This document shows, one piece after another, positions 1 through 7,920 of a stretch of DNA of 41,887 nt. Every line of letters starts with the position of its first letter. The stretch's first letter is position 1. A model generated the notes under the pieces. The model was not told the DNA's origin. It did not search any database and saw only the letters and a list, made by a program, of their open reading frames with translations. The position numbers were made by a program, and so were the translations under genes. Origin of the DNA: Vicinamibacteria bacterium (GTDB lineage Bacteria > Acidobacteriota > Vicinamibacteria > Vicinamibacterales > UBA8438); the NCBI GenBank assembly GCA_022820825.1, contig JAJEEU010000106.1, forward strand, positions 1-41,887, given 5' to 3'.

Positions 1-18
1 AGTGGCGGAAGTAGGGAG

Positions 19-140
19 GGGGACGGCAAGCATTGAGCGGCCGTCCCCAAGCCGCGCACGGCGCGGCTCGGCAGGCAGCGGCGCGGGGCCATGGGGTCCC
101 CGCTAGCGCCTGCCGGGGGTTTGGGGCGCAGCCCCATCTA
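19..140 (-). repeat. Structured dispersed repeat, copy 1
   Basis: This is an inverted, diverged copy of the segment at 6218-6341. On the minus strand it begins at the stop codon of the thioredoxin-like gene (TAG at 140-138) and runs towards the window start. Four hairpins can be drawn: TGGGGC/GCCCCA (122-127 with 131-136), CGGCAGGC/GCCTGCCG (69-76 with 108-115), CCGCGC/GCGCGG (52-57 with 61-66) and GGGGACGGC/GCCGTCCCC (19-27 with 40-48). All four also form in the other copy although the sequence of the second stem has changed on both arms. It may continue beyond position 1. Function unknown; a 3' UTR or mobile structured element is plausible. Confidence 0.8.
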
Positions 141-1787
141 AACGACGATGGGCCGCGTGACGGCCCTGGAGCCCTGCTCGCCGCTGGCCCAGCCGCCGAC
201 GGCGGCGGAGAATTTTCCGGCGGTGCCGCCGGCGACCATGATCAGGATGTTCTCCGGCGCCTGGAACTTGGACAGCTTCCGGTCCAGCGCCTCCGCGGTC
301 GGCTGCCCGTTGGCGTCCAGCCAGTCGCGCGGCAGCGCCTGCGGCCGCATGCCCTTGTGCAACTCCTCGCTCGGCAACAGGTCACGCAGCGGGCGGGCGG
401 TCACTTCCTGGATGCGGGCGCGGACGTCGTCCTTGGTATAGCCGTCGCGCCCGAAGGTGCGCGCATGCTCGGGCGAGACGACCAGCAGGGCCTGGTCCAT
501 GAGGTGCAGCTTGACGTGCGCGATGCTCTCCAGCGACAGCCCCATGCTGCCGGCCAGCGAGGGTCCGCTGCGCGAGAGCTGATCGCGGATGGCGCGCGGC
601 GCCTCGGCGGCGAACACGGTCACCGTGCTGTCGCCGGGGTCGAATCCGCGCTCGACGTGCAACGGTTCCCAGCAGCTCTCTTCTTCCAGCTCGCCGATGC
701 AGGCGCCGACCTTGCCGGGCTGGCCGAGCGTGGCCATGTCCACCTCGCCGGGCCGGCCGCCGCCGACGTTGCGCACCAGCAACTGCAATGCGCGTCCGAT
801 CGTGCTGTTCGCGCGCGCGCCCTGACCGAACGCGTTCGGCCCGCAGTTGATCCCGATTTCGCGGCGGATGGGACCGTTGACGATGATGAGCGGCCCGACG
901 AAGTAGGTGGTGGCGAGCACGCCGTGCAGGTTGAAGTCGTCGGTGCAGGCCGCTTCCACCGCGGCGAGGACTACCGGCAGGTACTCCGGCCTGCAGCCGG
1001 CCATTACGGTGTTGATGGCGACCTTCTCCACCGTGGCGGGCGCCAGGTTGGGCGGCACGTGCGCGACGACGTCGGTCGCGGCCCGGGAGGTGCCTTCCAG
1101 CATGCGCAGCACGCGCGCCTCGGTGGGCGGCACGACCGGCAGCCCGTCCGTCAGCCCGCGGTCGAACAGGAATTCGAGCTCGTCGCTCCCGGCGGCTACC
1201 GGCACGCGGATACGGCGCGAAGCCAGCCGTTCTTCGCCGCGCCGCACGGCGAGCCGCCGCGCGACGTCGGGGTCGTTGACGCGCGACGCGCATCCCGGCC
1301 GCTGTTCCGGGAGGCGCTCGCCCTCCGCCTCGAACGCCGGAACGGAAGTTCCGCAGCGCTCCGCCGCCAGCGCCGCCAATGCCTGGAACTCCGGCCGCGA
1401 CCAGCCCTCCATGGTCGCGAGCACCACGGCGTCCGGACCGGCCAGCACCAGGAGCGGAACGGCGTCGAAGCCGTACTCCGCGGACGCGTCGAGATCGTCG
1501 TCCAGGACGACGGTGAACGACAGGCCGTGCCGGTCGGCGAAGGCGGCGGTGTCCGCGGCGTTGCTCTGCGATATGGCAATCGTGGCCAGGCCGGATGGCG
1601 ACAGCGCGCGGGCGACGCGTTCGACGGCCGGCGCCGTCAGCCCGCAGGTCGCGCAGTCGTGCTTGATGAAGAAGAGCAGGGTGGCTGGCGCGGCCGCGCT
1701 CTGCCGTCCGTAGTCGAACGGATTGCCCTCGGAATCGGACAGCGTGAACGGCGGCGCCGTGGCGCCGGCAGCCGGCAGCGTCGACAT
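138..1787 (-). CDS. Thioredoxin-like domain fused to a large conserved domain of unknown function
   Basis: The first ~150 residues look like a redoxin/TlpA-type thioredoxin fold with a CxxC pair (Cys45 and Cys48 in KHDCATCG), which suggests a thiol-disulfide or peroxide-handling activity. There is no signal peptide, so a cytoplasmic location is likely. From about residue 205 a second domain of ~340 residues begins (LTDGLPVVPPTEARV), rich in glycine and with several conserved-looking cysteines (in GCRPEYL, EAACTDD, INCGPNAF, GACIGEL, EESCWEP). I do not recognise a named family for it with certainty; vaguely similar proteins occur beside redox selenoproteins in environmental genomes. No in-frame TGA suggests selenocysteine. 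The stop codon lies on the edge of the structured repeat. The M20 peptidase lies upstream, 21 bp away on the same strand, so the two may be cotranscribed. Confidence 0.75.
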   Translation of the reverse strand: MSTLPAAGATAPPFTLSDSEGNPFDYGRQSAAAPATLLFFIKHDCATCGLTAPAVERVARALSPSGLATIAISQSNAADTAAFADRHGLSFTVVLDDDLDASAEYGFDAVPLLVLAGPDAVVLATMEGWSRPEFQALAALAAERCGTSVPAFEAEGERLPEQRPGCASRVNDPDVARRLAVRRGEERLASRRIRVPVAAGSDELEFLFDRGLTDGLPVVPPTEARVLRMLEGTSRAATDVVAHVPPNLAPATVEKVAINTVMAGCRPEYLPVVLAAVEAACTDDFNLHGVLATTYFVGPLIIVNGPIRREIGINCGPNAFGQGARANSTIGRALQLLVRNVGGGRPGEVDMATLGQPGKVGACIGELEEESCWEPLHVERGFDPGDSTVTVFAAEAPRAIRDQLSRSGPSLAGSMGLSLESIAHVKLHLMDQALLVVSPEHARTFGRDGYTKDDVRARIQEVTARPLRDLLPSEELHKGMRPQALPRDWLDANGQPTAEALDRKLSKFQAPENILIMVAGGTAGKFSAAVGGWASGEQGSRAVTRPIVV

Positions 1788-1808
1788 CGCGCCAGTATAG
1801 GGCCGGCG

Positions 1809-2942
1809 TCAGCAGAACGCCTGAATCATCTCGCCCAGCACGTCGCGGCAGACTTGCACCGAATCGACCTGTACGTATTCCTCCGGGCCGTGCAGGCCCG
1901 CGCCGGTGGGCCCGAACAGCACCGCCGGCGTGCCGGCGCGGCCGAGGATCGCGGCATCGGTCCAGAACGACATGCCGGTCGGGGCCGCGTCGAGACCGCG
2001 GGCGCGCAGGACCTGCATCAGCGCCCGGCAGCCTGCGTGATCGTCGGCGATCTCGTGCGGCGGACGCGTCAGCATCTGCCGTGCGGTGGCGTCGAAATCC
2101 GGATCCTCGCGGCCGAGCGCCGCCAGCGCGCCGCGGACCTCGGTCAGGCCGGCGTCAGCCGGCTCGCCGGTCACGGTGCGCCGTTCGAAGTGCAGCACGC
2201 AGCGGTCGGGGTAGATGCTGTGGGCCCGGCCCCCGTGAATGGTCGAGGCGTGCAGCGACGGGCGGCCCAGCCGCGGATGCGCCGCGGCCGCCTGCAGCGC
2301 CGCGTCGACGGCTTCCAGGCGGGCGAGGACGCGGCCCATGTGCAGGATGGCGTCGCGCCCGTCCGCGGGCCGGCTGCCGTGGGCAGCGCGGCCGCGGGTC
2401 TCGACCTCGATCCACTCGAACCCCTTGTGCGCAATCGCCACGCGCAGGTCGGTCGGCTCGGTCACCACGGCGCCGTCGGCAGCGTGTGCTGCCGCAAGCA
2501 GCTCCGCGCCGGCGCTGGCGTGCTCTTCGTCGGCGACGGCGGCAACCACCAGCCGCCCGGCCGCCAGTCCGCCGCCGCGTGCGACCGCGACAGCCGCGTC
2601 GACCATGGCGGCCACGCCGCTCTTCATGTCCTGGCTGCCGCGCCCGTAGATCCGGCCATCACGTTCGACCGGATCGAAAGGCGCCTGCATGCCGGCGACG
2701 CCGACCGTATCCATGTGGCCGCAGAGCATCAGCGTGCGCCCGCGGGTGCGGCCCTCGATGACGCCTACGACGTTGGGGCGGCCGGGCGCGGCGTCGGTCA
2801 GCTCGACGTCGATGCCGGCCGCGCGCAGCTCGGCGGCGATCCGCTCGGCGAGTGCGGCTTCACCCGCGCCCCCGGCTTCCAGGGACGGATTGACGGAATC
2901 GATGGCGACCAGGTCGCGCAGCAGTCGGATAACGGAGTCCAA
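1809..2942 (-). CDS. M20 family metallopeptidase (ArgE/DapE-type deacylase)
   Basis: The protein (377 aa) carries the zinc-ligand pattern of the M20 family: His76 and the following Asp78 in CGHMDTV, bridging Asp105 in GRGSQDMKSG, the catalytic/ligand Glu139-Glu140 in ADEEHAS, Glu162 in TEPTDL and a C-terminal His in GAGLHGPEEYV. Length and order fit ArgE/DapE/carboxypeptidase G2-like enzymes that remove an acyl or amino acid group from a small peptide or N-acyl amino acid. The exact substrate cannot be told. There is no signal peptide, so it is probably cytoplasmic. It sits between a PQQ dehydrogenase gene (34 bp upstream) and the thioredoxin-like gene (21 bp downstream), all on the minus strand, consistent with one transcript. 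Confidence 0.9.
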   Translation of the reverse strand: MDSVIRLLRDLVAIDSVNPSLEAGGAGEAALAERIAAELRAAGIDVELTDAAPGRPNVVGVIEGRTRGRTLMLCGHMDTVGVAGMQAPFDPVERDGRIYGRGSQDMKSGVAAMVDAAVAVARGGGLAAGRLVVAAVADEEHASAGAELLAAAHAADGAVVTEPTDLRVAIAHKGFEWIEVETRGRAAHGSRPADGRDAILHMGRVLARLEAVDAALQAAAAHPRLGRPSLHASTIHGGRAHSIYPDRCVLHFERRTVTGEPADAGLTEVRGALAALGREDPDFDATARQMLTRPPHEIADDHAGCRALMQVLRARGLDAAPTGMSFWTDAAILGRAGTPAVLFGPTGAGLHGPEEYVQVDSVQVCRDVLGEMIQAFC

Positions 2943-2976
2943 CGGACAGCTCCGATGCGCAGGGTCGCCGCTGGCG

Positions 2977-5031
2977 CTACTCCGGCAACGCCAGCGCGAC
3001 GAGCTCCGGGACGCGCCCGCCGCCGACCGTGAGCGCGATGTACTGCCGGCCGTCGAGCATGTACGTCATCGGCGTGCCGATCGCGCCGCCGGGCAGGTCG
3101 GTCGAGGCAAGCTCCGCGCCGGTCGCCTTGTCGTAGGCGACCAGCCGCGGCCCGTCGCTGCTGCCACCCGTGGTCAGCGCGTAGATCAGCAGCGTCCTGG
3201 TCACCAGCGGCCCGCTGCGGCCGGAGTCGCCGCCCACGGGCGGCAGGTTCAGGTGGCGCAGCAGCCGATGGTTGCGGATGCGGTCGCCGTTGCCCGTCGG
3301 GGTCATCCACACGTGGTCGCCGGTGTTGAGGTCGATGGCCGTCATCCGCGAATAGGGCGGCTTGAACAGCGGCAGGCCCTGCGGCATCTCCGGCCGCGAG
3401 CTTCCCGCCCCGCGGACCTCGATGTAGCGCAGCGTCGCGCCCTCGTCCGGCTCGGGCACGCGGTACTGCTTCACCGCGAACGCGTTGCGCGACGGGACGT
3501 ACAGCAACCCGGTCGCGGGGTCGAAGCCGGCCCCGCCCCAGTTGGCGCCGCCGCCCGTGCTCGGCCGGAACACGGTGCCGCGCAGGCTCTGCGGCGTGTA
3601 GAGCGGCCCGATCCGGAACGGCTCGACCGCGGCGACCGCCATTTCCCGGATCTCCGGGGTGAAGTCGGCCAGGTCGTCAATCGTGACTCCCTGGTATTCG
3701 AACGGCGCCGGCCGGGTCGGAAACGGCTGGGTCGGCCACGGCGTCTCGCCCACGAGATCGGTTTCCGTGTTCACCGGGCGCTCCTCGATCGGCCAGATCG
3801 GCTCGCCCGTCACGCGGTCGAACATGAACACGAAGCCCTGCTTCGTGATCTGCGCCACGGCCTTGACCGGCCGCCCGTCGATCACGACATCGACCAGGTT
3901 CGGCGCCGCCGGCAGGTCGTAGTCCCACAGGCCGTGGTGCACGAACTGGAAGTGCCAGACCCGCTCGCCCGTCTCCAGGTCGAGCGCCAGCAGGCTCTCG
4001 GCGAACAGGTTGGCGCCGGGCCGGTGGCCGCCGTAGTAGTCGGGGGCCGCCGTGTTGAGCGGGAGGTAGATGTAGCCGAGCTCCGGGTCGGCGCTCATGA
4101 TCGTCCAGACGCCCACCTTGCCGGTGTGGCGCCAGGAGTCGCCTTCCCACGTGTCGTTGCCGAACTCGTCGCCCCGCGGGATGGTGTGGAACGTCCAGTT
4201 GGTCGCGCCGGTGCGGGCGTCGAAGCCGCGCATCCAGCCGGGCGGCCGTTCCCTGGTGTCGTTGAGCGACGAGATCGACATCGGCGTCACCACCGTGTCG
4301 CCGACCACGATGGGCGGCGACTGGACCGAGTAGAGCAGGGCGTTGAGCCAGTCGCGCTCGCCCCGCGTGGCGCGCGGGATGTCCCGCATCAGGTCGACGC
4401 GGCCGTTCTCGCCGAAGCCGGCGCACGGCCGGCCGATTTTCGCGTCGACGCACAGCAGGTAGCCGTTGCCGGTGCCCCAGAAGATGCGCTCCTCCTCGCG
4501 CTCTGGCCCGTCGGACCAGTACGCCACGCCGCGCTGGTTCCAGCGCGCGCTCATAGTCGTCGTGCCTTCCTCGTAGCTCTTCGGGTTGTAGACCCAGATG
4601 GTCGCGCCGGTCCGCGCGTCGATGGCGGCCCCGACCGAGGTCGGCAGGTTGACGAACAGCCGGCCGCCGACCATCAGCGGGGTGGCCTTGAAGTTCGTGA
4701 CGGTGGGCGGCAGGGCGTCGCGCCAGAGGTTCGGGTCGCGCCGGTTCAGCTCGTCGAAGATCAGCCGCGAGTCCGTGCGCCACTCGCCGCCGTCCGGCGT
4801 GGCGAGGCTGAGGACCGCGTCCGCGGACTGCCAGCGCCAGGCCACCTCCAGGCTGGCGAAGTTGCCGGCGTCGATCTGGTCGAGGGGCGAGTACTTCGAG
4901 CCGGCGAGGTCGCCGCTGTAGGTCGGCCATTCGCCGTTGGCCGGCGCCCCGGGCTGCGCCGCCAGGGGGACCGCGGTCACGACGGCCGCATGCAGCAGAG
5001 CGGCGAACCACCGACAGTTGCAGGAACTCAT
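2977..5031 (-). CDS. PQQ-dependent dehydrogenase, heme-free (copy 1)
   Basis: A 684-residue quinoprotein beta-propeller of the membrane/periplasmic glucose-alcohol dehydrogenase family. A hydrophobic N-terminus ending in AAQ-PGAP indicates export. The mature protein opens with NGEWPTYSGDLAGSKYSPL, the usual first blade, and has the repeated DARTGATxW blade motifs and HHGLWDYDLPAAPN, typical around the PQQ/calcium site. No CxxCH heme site is present, so unlike type II quinohemoproteins it must pass electrons to a separate carrier. The substrate is unknown. It is paralogous over its full length to the protein at 12732-14789. It is divergently transcribed from a secreted metallo-beta-lactamase-fold gene with 104 bp between start codons. 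Confidence 0.93.
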   Translation of the reverse strand: MSSCNCRWFAALLHAAVVTAVPLAAQPGAPANGEWPTYSGDLAGSKYSPLDQIDAGNFASLEVAWRWQSADAVLSLATPDGGEWRTDSRLIFDELNRRDPNLWRDALPPTVTNFKATPLMVGGRLFVNLPTSVGAAIDARTGATIWVYNPKSYEEGTTTMSARWNQRGVAYWSDGPEREEERIFWGTGNGYLLCVDAKIGRPCAGFGENGRVDLMRDIPRATRGERDWLNALLYSVQSPPIVVGDTVVTPMSISSLNDTRERPPGWMRGFDARTGATNWTFHTIPRGDEFGNDTWEGDSWRHTGKVGVWTIMSADPELGYIYLPLNTAAPDYYGGHRPGANLFAESLLALDLETGERVWHFQFVHHGLWDYDLPAAPNLVDVVIDGRPVKAVAQITKQGFVFMFDRVTGEPIWPIEERPVNTETDLVGETPWPTQPFPTRPAPFEYQGVTIDDLADFTPEIREMAVAAVEPFRIGPLYTPQSLRGTVFRPSTGGGANWGGAGFDPATGLLYVPSRNAFAVKQYRVPEPDEGATLRYIEVRGAGSSRPEMPQGLPLFKPPYSRMTAIDLNTGDHVWMTPTGNGDRIRNHRLLRHLNLPPVGGDSGRSGPLVTRTLLIYALTTGGSSDGPRLVAYDKATGAELASTDLPGGAIGTPMTYMLDGRQYIALTVGGGRVPELVALALPE

Positions 5032-5135
5032 GAGGGCGCCCCCGAACGGCCTGGCTATGTTAGCCCGGATTGCTCTCCGGACCGGCTGCTAGAATGACGC
5101 GCGACCGCTGTTTCCCATACCGGAGCGAGGACACG

Positions 5136-6215
5136 ATGACACGTCTGCTGTGCATGTTGACCATTGCCGTTCTGCTTGCCGGCCTGCCCTGGCTGGTCGA
5201 TCCCTCGGTTTCCGCCGTGGCGGGCGGGCAGGAGACGCCCACGGGCGAGCCCGCGTACCGCTTCGAGGAGCTGGCCGACGGCGTGCACTTCGCCAGCGGC
5301 ACGGGCGCGATGACCGTCTTCAGCAACTCCCTGATCATCGTCAACGACGACCACACGATGCTGGTGGACACGAGCGTCACCCCGGCCGCCGTGCGGGCGC
5401 TGGTGGCGCAGATCGGGCGGGAGTTGACCGACAAGCCGATCCGCTATGTCTTCAACTCGCACTACCACTTCGATCACGCGCACGGCAATCAGATCTTCGG
5501 AGACGACGTCGAGATCGTCGGCCACGAGTACGTGCGGCGGATGCATCTCAGCAACGTGCTGGAACAGCGCACCAACCGCTCGTTCGACGCGGCCGTTCCG
5601 GCGCAGATCGCGCAGATCGAGCAGCAGATTGCCGCGGCGTCGGGCGCGGAGAGGACGCGCCTCGAGACCGACCTCCGCATCGCCCGGGCGCACCGGACCG
5701 CGCTGCGGGAAACCGTGCCGACGCCGCCGAACGTCACCTACAGCGACACGATGACGATCCACAAGGGCGGCCGCGAGGTGCAATTGCACTTCGTCGGCCG
5801 GGGCCACACCGGCGGCGACACGATCATCTTTCTGCCGGCCGAAGGGATCGCGTTCACGGGCGACTTCCTGCTGGGCGCGCCGGGCGCGCCGCGGCTCTCG
5901 TACATGGGCGATGCGTTCATCGACGAATGGCCGGCCAGCCTCGGCCGTCTCAAGGAGCTCGACTTCGACCTCATCGTGCCCGGCCACGGCGAGCCGTTCC
6001 GCGAGCGGGAGCAGATCGACCTGTACCAGCAGTACCTGCGCGAGCTGTGGGCGCAGGTGGCGGACCTGCGCGCCCAGGGCCTGTCCGCCGAGGATGCCGC
6101 CGGCCGCGTCGACATGAGCCGCTACGAGGCGAGCTACGGCAGCCGCGCCCGCAACGTCGACCCGCGCGCCGTCACGCGTATCTACGAGTTGCTCCAGATC
6201 CAGATGCCGATTTAA
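5136..6215 (+). CDS. Secreted metallo-beta-lactamase-fold hydrolase
   Basis: The start at 5136 is preferred over an upstream in-frame ATG at 5070 because it has GGAGCGAGG 5 bp upstream and begins a clear signal peptide (MTRLLCMLTIAVLLAGLPW). The 359-residue product has the full dinuclear zinc set: HSHxHxDH-type motif at His109-Tyr-His111-Phe-Asp113-His114, His224 in GRGHTGGD, Asp243 in FTGDFLLG and His284 in PGHGEPF. Between the first and second metal motifs lies a charged helical insert (about residues 145-190) that could form a coiled coil. Class B beta-lactamases are smaller, so this is more likely a general periplasmic hydrolase of the MBL superfamily. The stop is followed after 2 bp by the structured repeat. 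Confidence 0.92.
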   Translation: MTRLLCMLTIAVLLAGLPWLVDPSVSAVAGGQETPTGEPAYRFEELADGVHFASGTGAMTVFSNSLIIVNDDHTMLVDTSVTPAAVRALVAQIGRELTDKPIRYVFNSHYHFDHAHGNQIFGDDVEIVGHEYVRRMHLSNVLEQRTNRSFDAAVPAQIAQIEQQIAAASGAERTRLETDLRIARAHRTALRETVPTPPNVTYSDTMTIHKGGREVQLHFVGRGHTGGDTIIFLPAEGIAFTGDFLLGAPGAPRLSYMGDAFIDEWPASLGRLKELDFDLIVPGHGEPFREREQIDLYQQYLRELWAQVADLRAQGLSAEDAAGRVDMSRYEASYGSRARNVDPRAVTRIYELLQIQMPI

Positions 6216-6217
6216 CG

Positions 6218-6341
6218 TTAGATGGGGCTGCGCCCCAAACCCCCGCCGGCCACTCGCGGGGACCCCTTCGCCCCACTCCGTGGCCGGCGGGCCGCGCCGT
6301 GCGCGGCCTGGGGACGGCCGGCTGGTCTGTCCGCCGTCCCC
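6218..6341 (+). repeat. Structured dispersed repeat, copy 2
   Basis: Starts 2 bp after the stop codon of the metallo-hydrolase gene and is the inverted partner of 19-140. Stems: TGGGGC/GCCCCA near the 5' end, CGCCGGCCAC/GTGGCCGGCG (6244-6253 with 6280-6289), a CCGCGC/GCGCGG stem near 6291-6308, and GGGGACGGC/GCCGTCCCC (6310-6318 with 6333-6341). Compared with copy 1, three base pairs of the second stem have changed on both sides so that pairing is kept (C-G to G-C, G-C to A-T, C-G to G-C in the same strand sense). Both copies lie after a gene in the same orientation. Confidence 0.85.
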
Positions 6342-6347
6342 TCAGTA

Positions 6348-6375
6348 TTCCATCGTTTGGTGTCGTACCATGGAA
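6348..6375. promoter_or_regulatory. Inverted repeat upstream of the beta-repeat protein
   Basis: TTCCAT at 6348-6353 pairs with ATGGAA at 6370-6375, and GGT at 6359-6361 with ACC at 6367-6369, giving an interrupted hairpin or operator-like palindrome 56 bp before the next start codon. It could be a protein-binding site or a leader hairpin; the evidence is symmetry only. Confidence 0.3.
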
Positions 6376-6431
6376 CGGTTGCGGAGCCGCCGGCATTGCG
6401 CCGCCCGGCCGCAGCAGCGAAGGGACTGACT

Positions 6432-7157
6432 ATGCAGAGTCGTCTTGGAGGACGTGACGCGGCAGTTGTGGCGATCATGCTGGTGGCGGCCGCTTTTTGC
6501 GGCGGGGCGCTGGCGAGCCTGATTCTCGGTGCGCCGGCGAGGGCGCAGGGCGCAGACGCCTTGACCGTCTCGCAAGTCAATCTCGTGGACGGGGGCGGCG
6601 CGCTGCGGGGCGTGCTGAGCGCGCGGGACGAGCAGGGGCAGGCCTCGCTGGCCTTCTACGACGCGGGAGGCCAGACGCGCGCGCGCCTGGGCGTCGATCC
6701 GCAGGGGGCTCCCGAGCTGGAGCTCCGCAACCCGGCGGGCCAGGCGCGCCTTGCGGCCGGCGTGACGGGCGACGACGCACTGCTGATCGTGGGTGACGAG
6801 CGCCAGGCGCACGGCGTGCTCGGCGCGGCCGCGGGAGTACCGCTGTTGAGCTTCGGCGACGGGCGGCAGGCGCGGATGCAGTTGCAGATGGGGGAGGATG
6901 GCCGCCCGAGCGTGGTGCTGGCCGGCGCCGACGGGCAACGCAGCGCGGCGTTGAGCATGGACGGCGAGGACGCGCCGCTGCTGACGCTGTATCATGCGGG
7001 CCGCGCGCGGGTGACGCTGGGCGTGGTGCAGGAGGCGGCGGTAATCAACGTGAGCGGCCCGGGGCAGTCGCGCGTCGTAGTCGGCGTCGCTGCCGACGGC
7101 TTTCCGAGTGTGACGCTCTACGACGAGGCTGGGGAGCAGGTCGGAGCAATTCCGTAG
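6432..7157 (+). CDS. Secreted beta-repeat protein of unknown function
   Basis: The ATG at 6432 starts a convincing signal sequence (MQSRLGGRD followed by ~25 hydrophobic residues and ARAQG); the frame is open further upstream but that part overlaps the structured repeat. The mature ~200 residues are a series of imperfect ~22-30 residue units of the form hydrophobic strand - D/G turn - hydrophobic strand (for example ASLAFYDAGGQTRARLGV, PLLSFGDGRQARMQL, PSVTLYDEAGEQVGAI). This suggests a beta-solenoid or stacked beta-hairpins. There are no catalytic motifs and no recognised family. A canonical ribosome binding site is weak. The dienelactone hydrolase follows 38 bp later. Confidence 0.75.
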   Translation: MQSRLGGRDAAVVAIMLVAAAFCGGALASLILGAPARAQGADALTVSQVNLVDGGGALRGVLSARDEQGQASLAFYDAGGQTRARLGVDPQGAPELELRNPAGQARLAAGVTGDDALLIVGDERQAHGVLGAAAGVPLLSFGDGRQARMQLQMGEDGRPSVVLAGADGQRSAALSMDGEDAPLLTLYHAGRARVTLGVVQEAAVINVSGPGQSRVVVGVAADGFPSVTLYDEAGEQVGAIP

Positions 7158-7195
7158 CGCCGCGCACGCGGTGCACGGACCGGGGAGGATGCGGC

Positions 7196-7873
7196 ATGGG
7201 AGAGATGGTTCGGTTTCCGATGAATGGCGAGAGCGGCGGCGGCTACCTGGCGGCGCCGCCCGCGGGCAGCGGCCCGGGTGTGGTCGTGATTCAGGAGTGG
7301 TGGGGTCTCGTGGACCATATCAAGGCCGTGGCGGACCGGCTGGCGGGCGCGGGCTTCACCGCGCTCGCGCCCGACTTCTACGACGGGCGGACTACGACCA
7401 GCCCGGACGAGGCCGGCAAGCTGATGATGGCGCTGAACATCGACGGTGCGGAGAAGAAGCTGCGCGGCGCGGTCGACTACCTGCTGTCGCGCGGCGAGGT
7501 GCAGGGTGAGCGCGTCGGCACGGTCGGTTTCTGCATGGGCGGGCAGCTCTCCCTGTATGCGGCGTGCGCCAACCCGCGCGTCGGGGCGTGCGTCGACTTC
7601 TACGGCATCCATCCGAACGTGCAGCCCGACCTGGCCGCGCTGCAGGCGCCGGTGCTCGGTTTCTTCGCCGAGAAGGACGGTTTCGTGCCGCCGGCCGCCG
7701 CCCGGCAGCTCGAGAGCGACCTGAAGACGGCCGGCAAGTCGGCGGACATAACGGTGTTCGAAGGCGCCGATCACGCCTTCTTCAACGACACCCGGTCCGA
7801 GGTGTACAACGCGGAGTACGCCGCGGAGTGCTGGAGCCGCATGGTGGCGTTCTACAACGCGCACCTGCGGTAG
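7196..7873 (+). CDS. Dienelactone hydrolase family protein
   Basis: An alpha/beta hydrolase of 225 residues, the normal size of the family, with the characteristic cysteine nucleophile Cys113 in GFCMGGQ, Asp161 in AEKDGFVPP and His193 in GADHAFFND as catalytic triad, plus Glu34 in IQEWWG, the residue that couples to the cysteine in Pseudomonas dienelactone hydrolase. Members hydrolyse dienelactones in chloroaromatic breakdown, but most genomic homologues have other ester or lactone substrates. Cytoplasmic, with no signal peptide. GGGGAGG at 7182-7188 supports the ATG at 7196. Confidence 0.93.
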   Translation: MGEMVRFPMNGESGGGYLAAPPAGSGPGVVVIQEWWGLVDHIKAVADRLAGAGFTALAPDFYDGRTTTSPDEAGKLMMALNIDGAEKKLRGAVDYLLSRGEVQGERVGTVGFCMGGQLSLYAACANPRVGACVDFYGIHPNVQPDLAALQAPVLGFFAEKDGFVPPAAARQLESDLKTAGKSADITVFEGADHAFFNDTRSEVYNAEYAAECWSRMVAFYNAHLR

Positions 7874-7920
7874 GCATCCGGAGATCGGGCGGGGAGCGGA
7901 GCAGCGGTCAGGAGTAGCGG

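Noticed and set aside
33..3032. A 999-codon open frame on the plus strand over the first three kilobases.
   Set aside because: It is antisense to two clear genes, has Arg/Gly/Ala-rich low-complexity content and no family resemblance.
6213..6345. The structured repeat considered as a simple rho-independent terminator.
   Set aside because: It has four hairpins over ~120 bp and no U-run after any of them.
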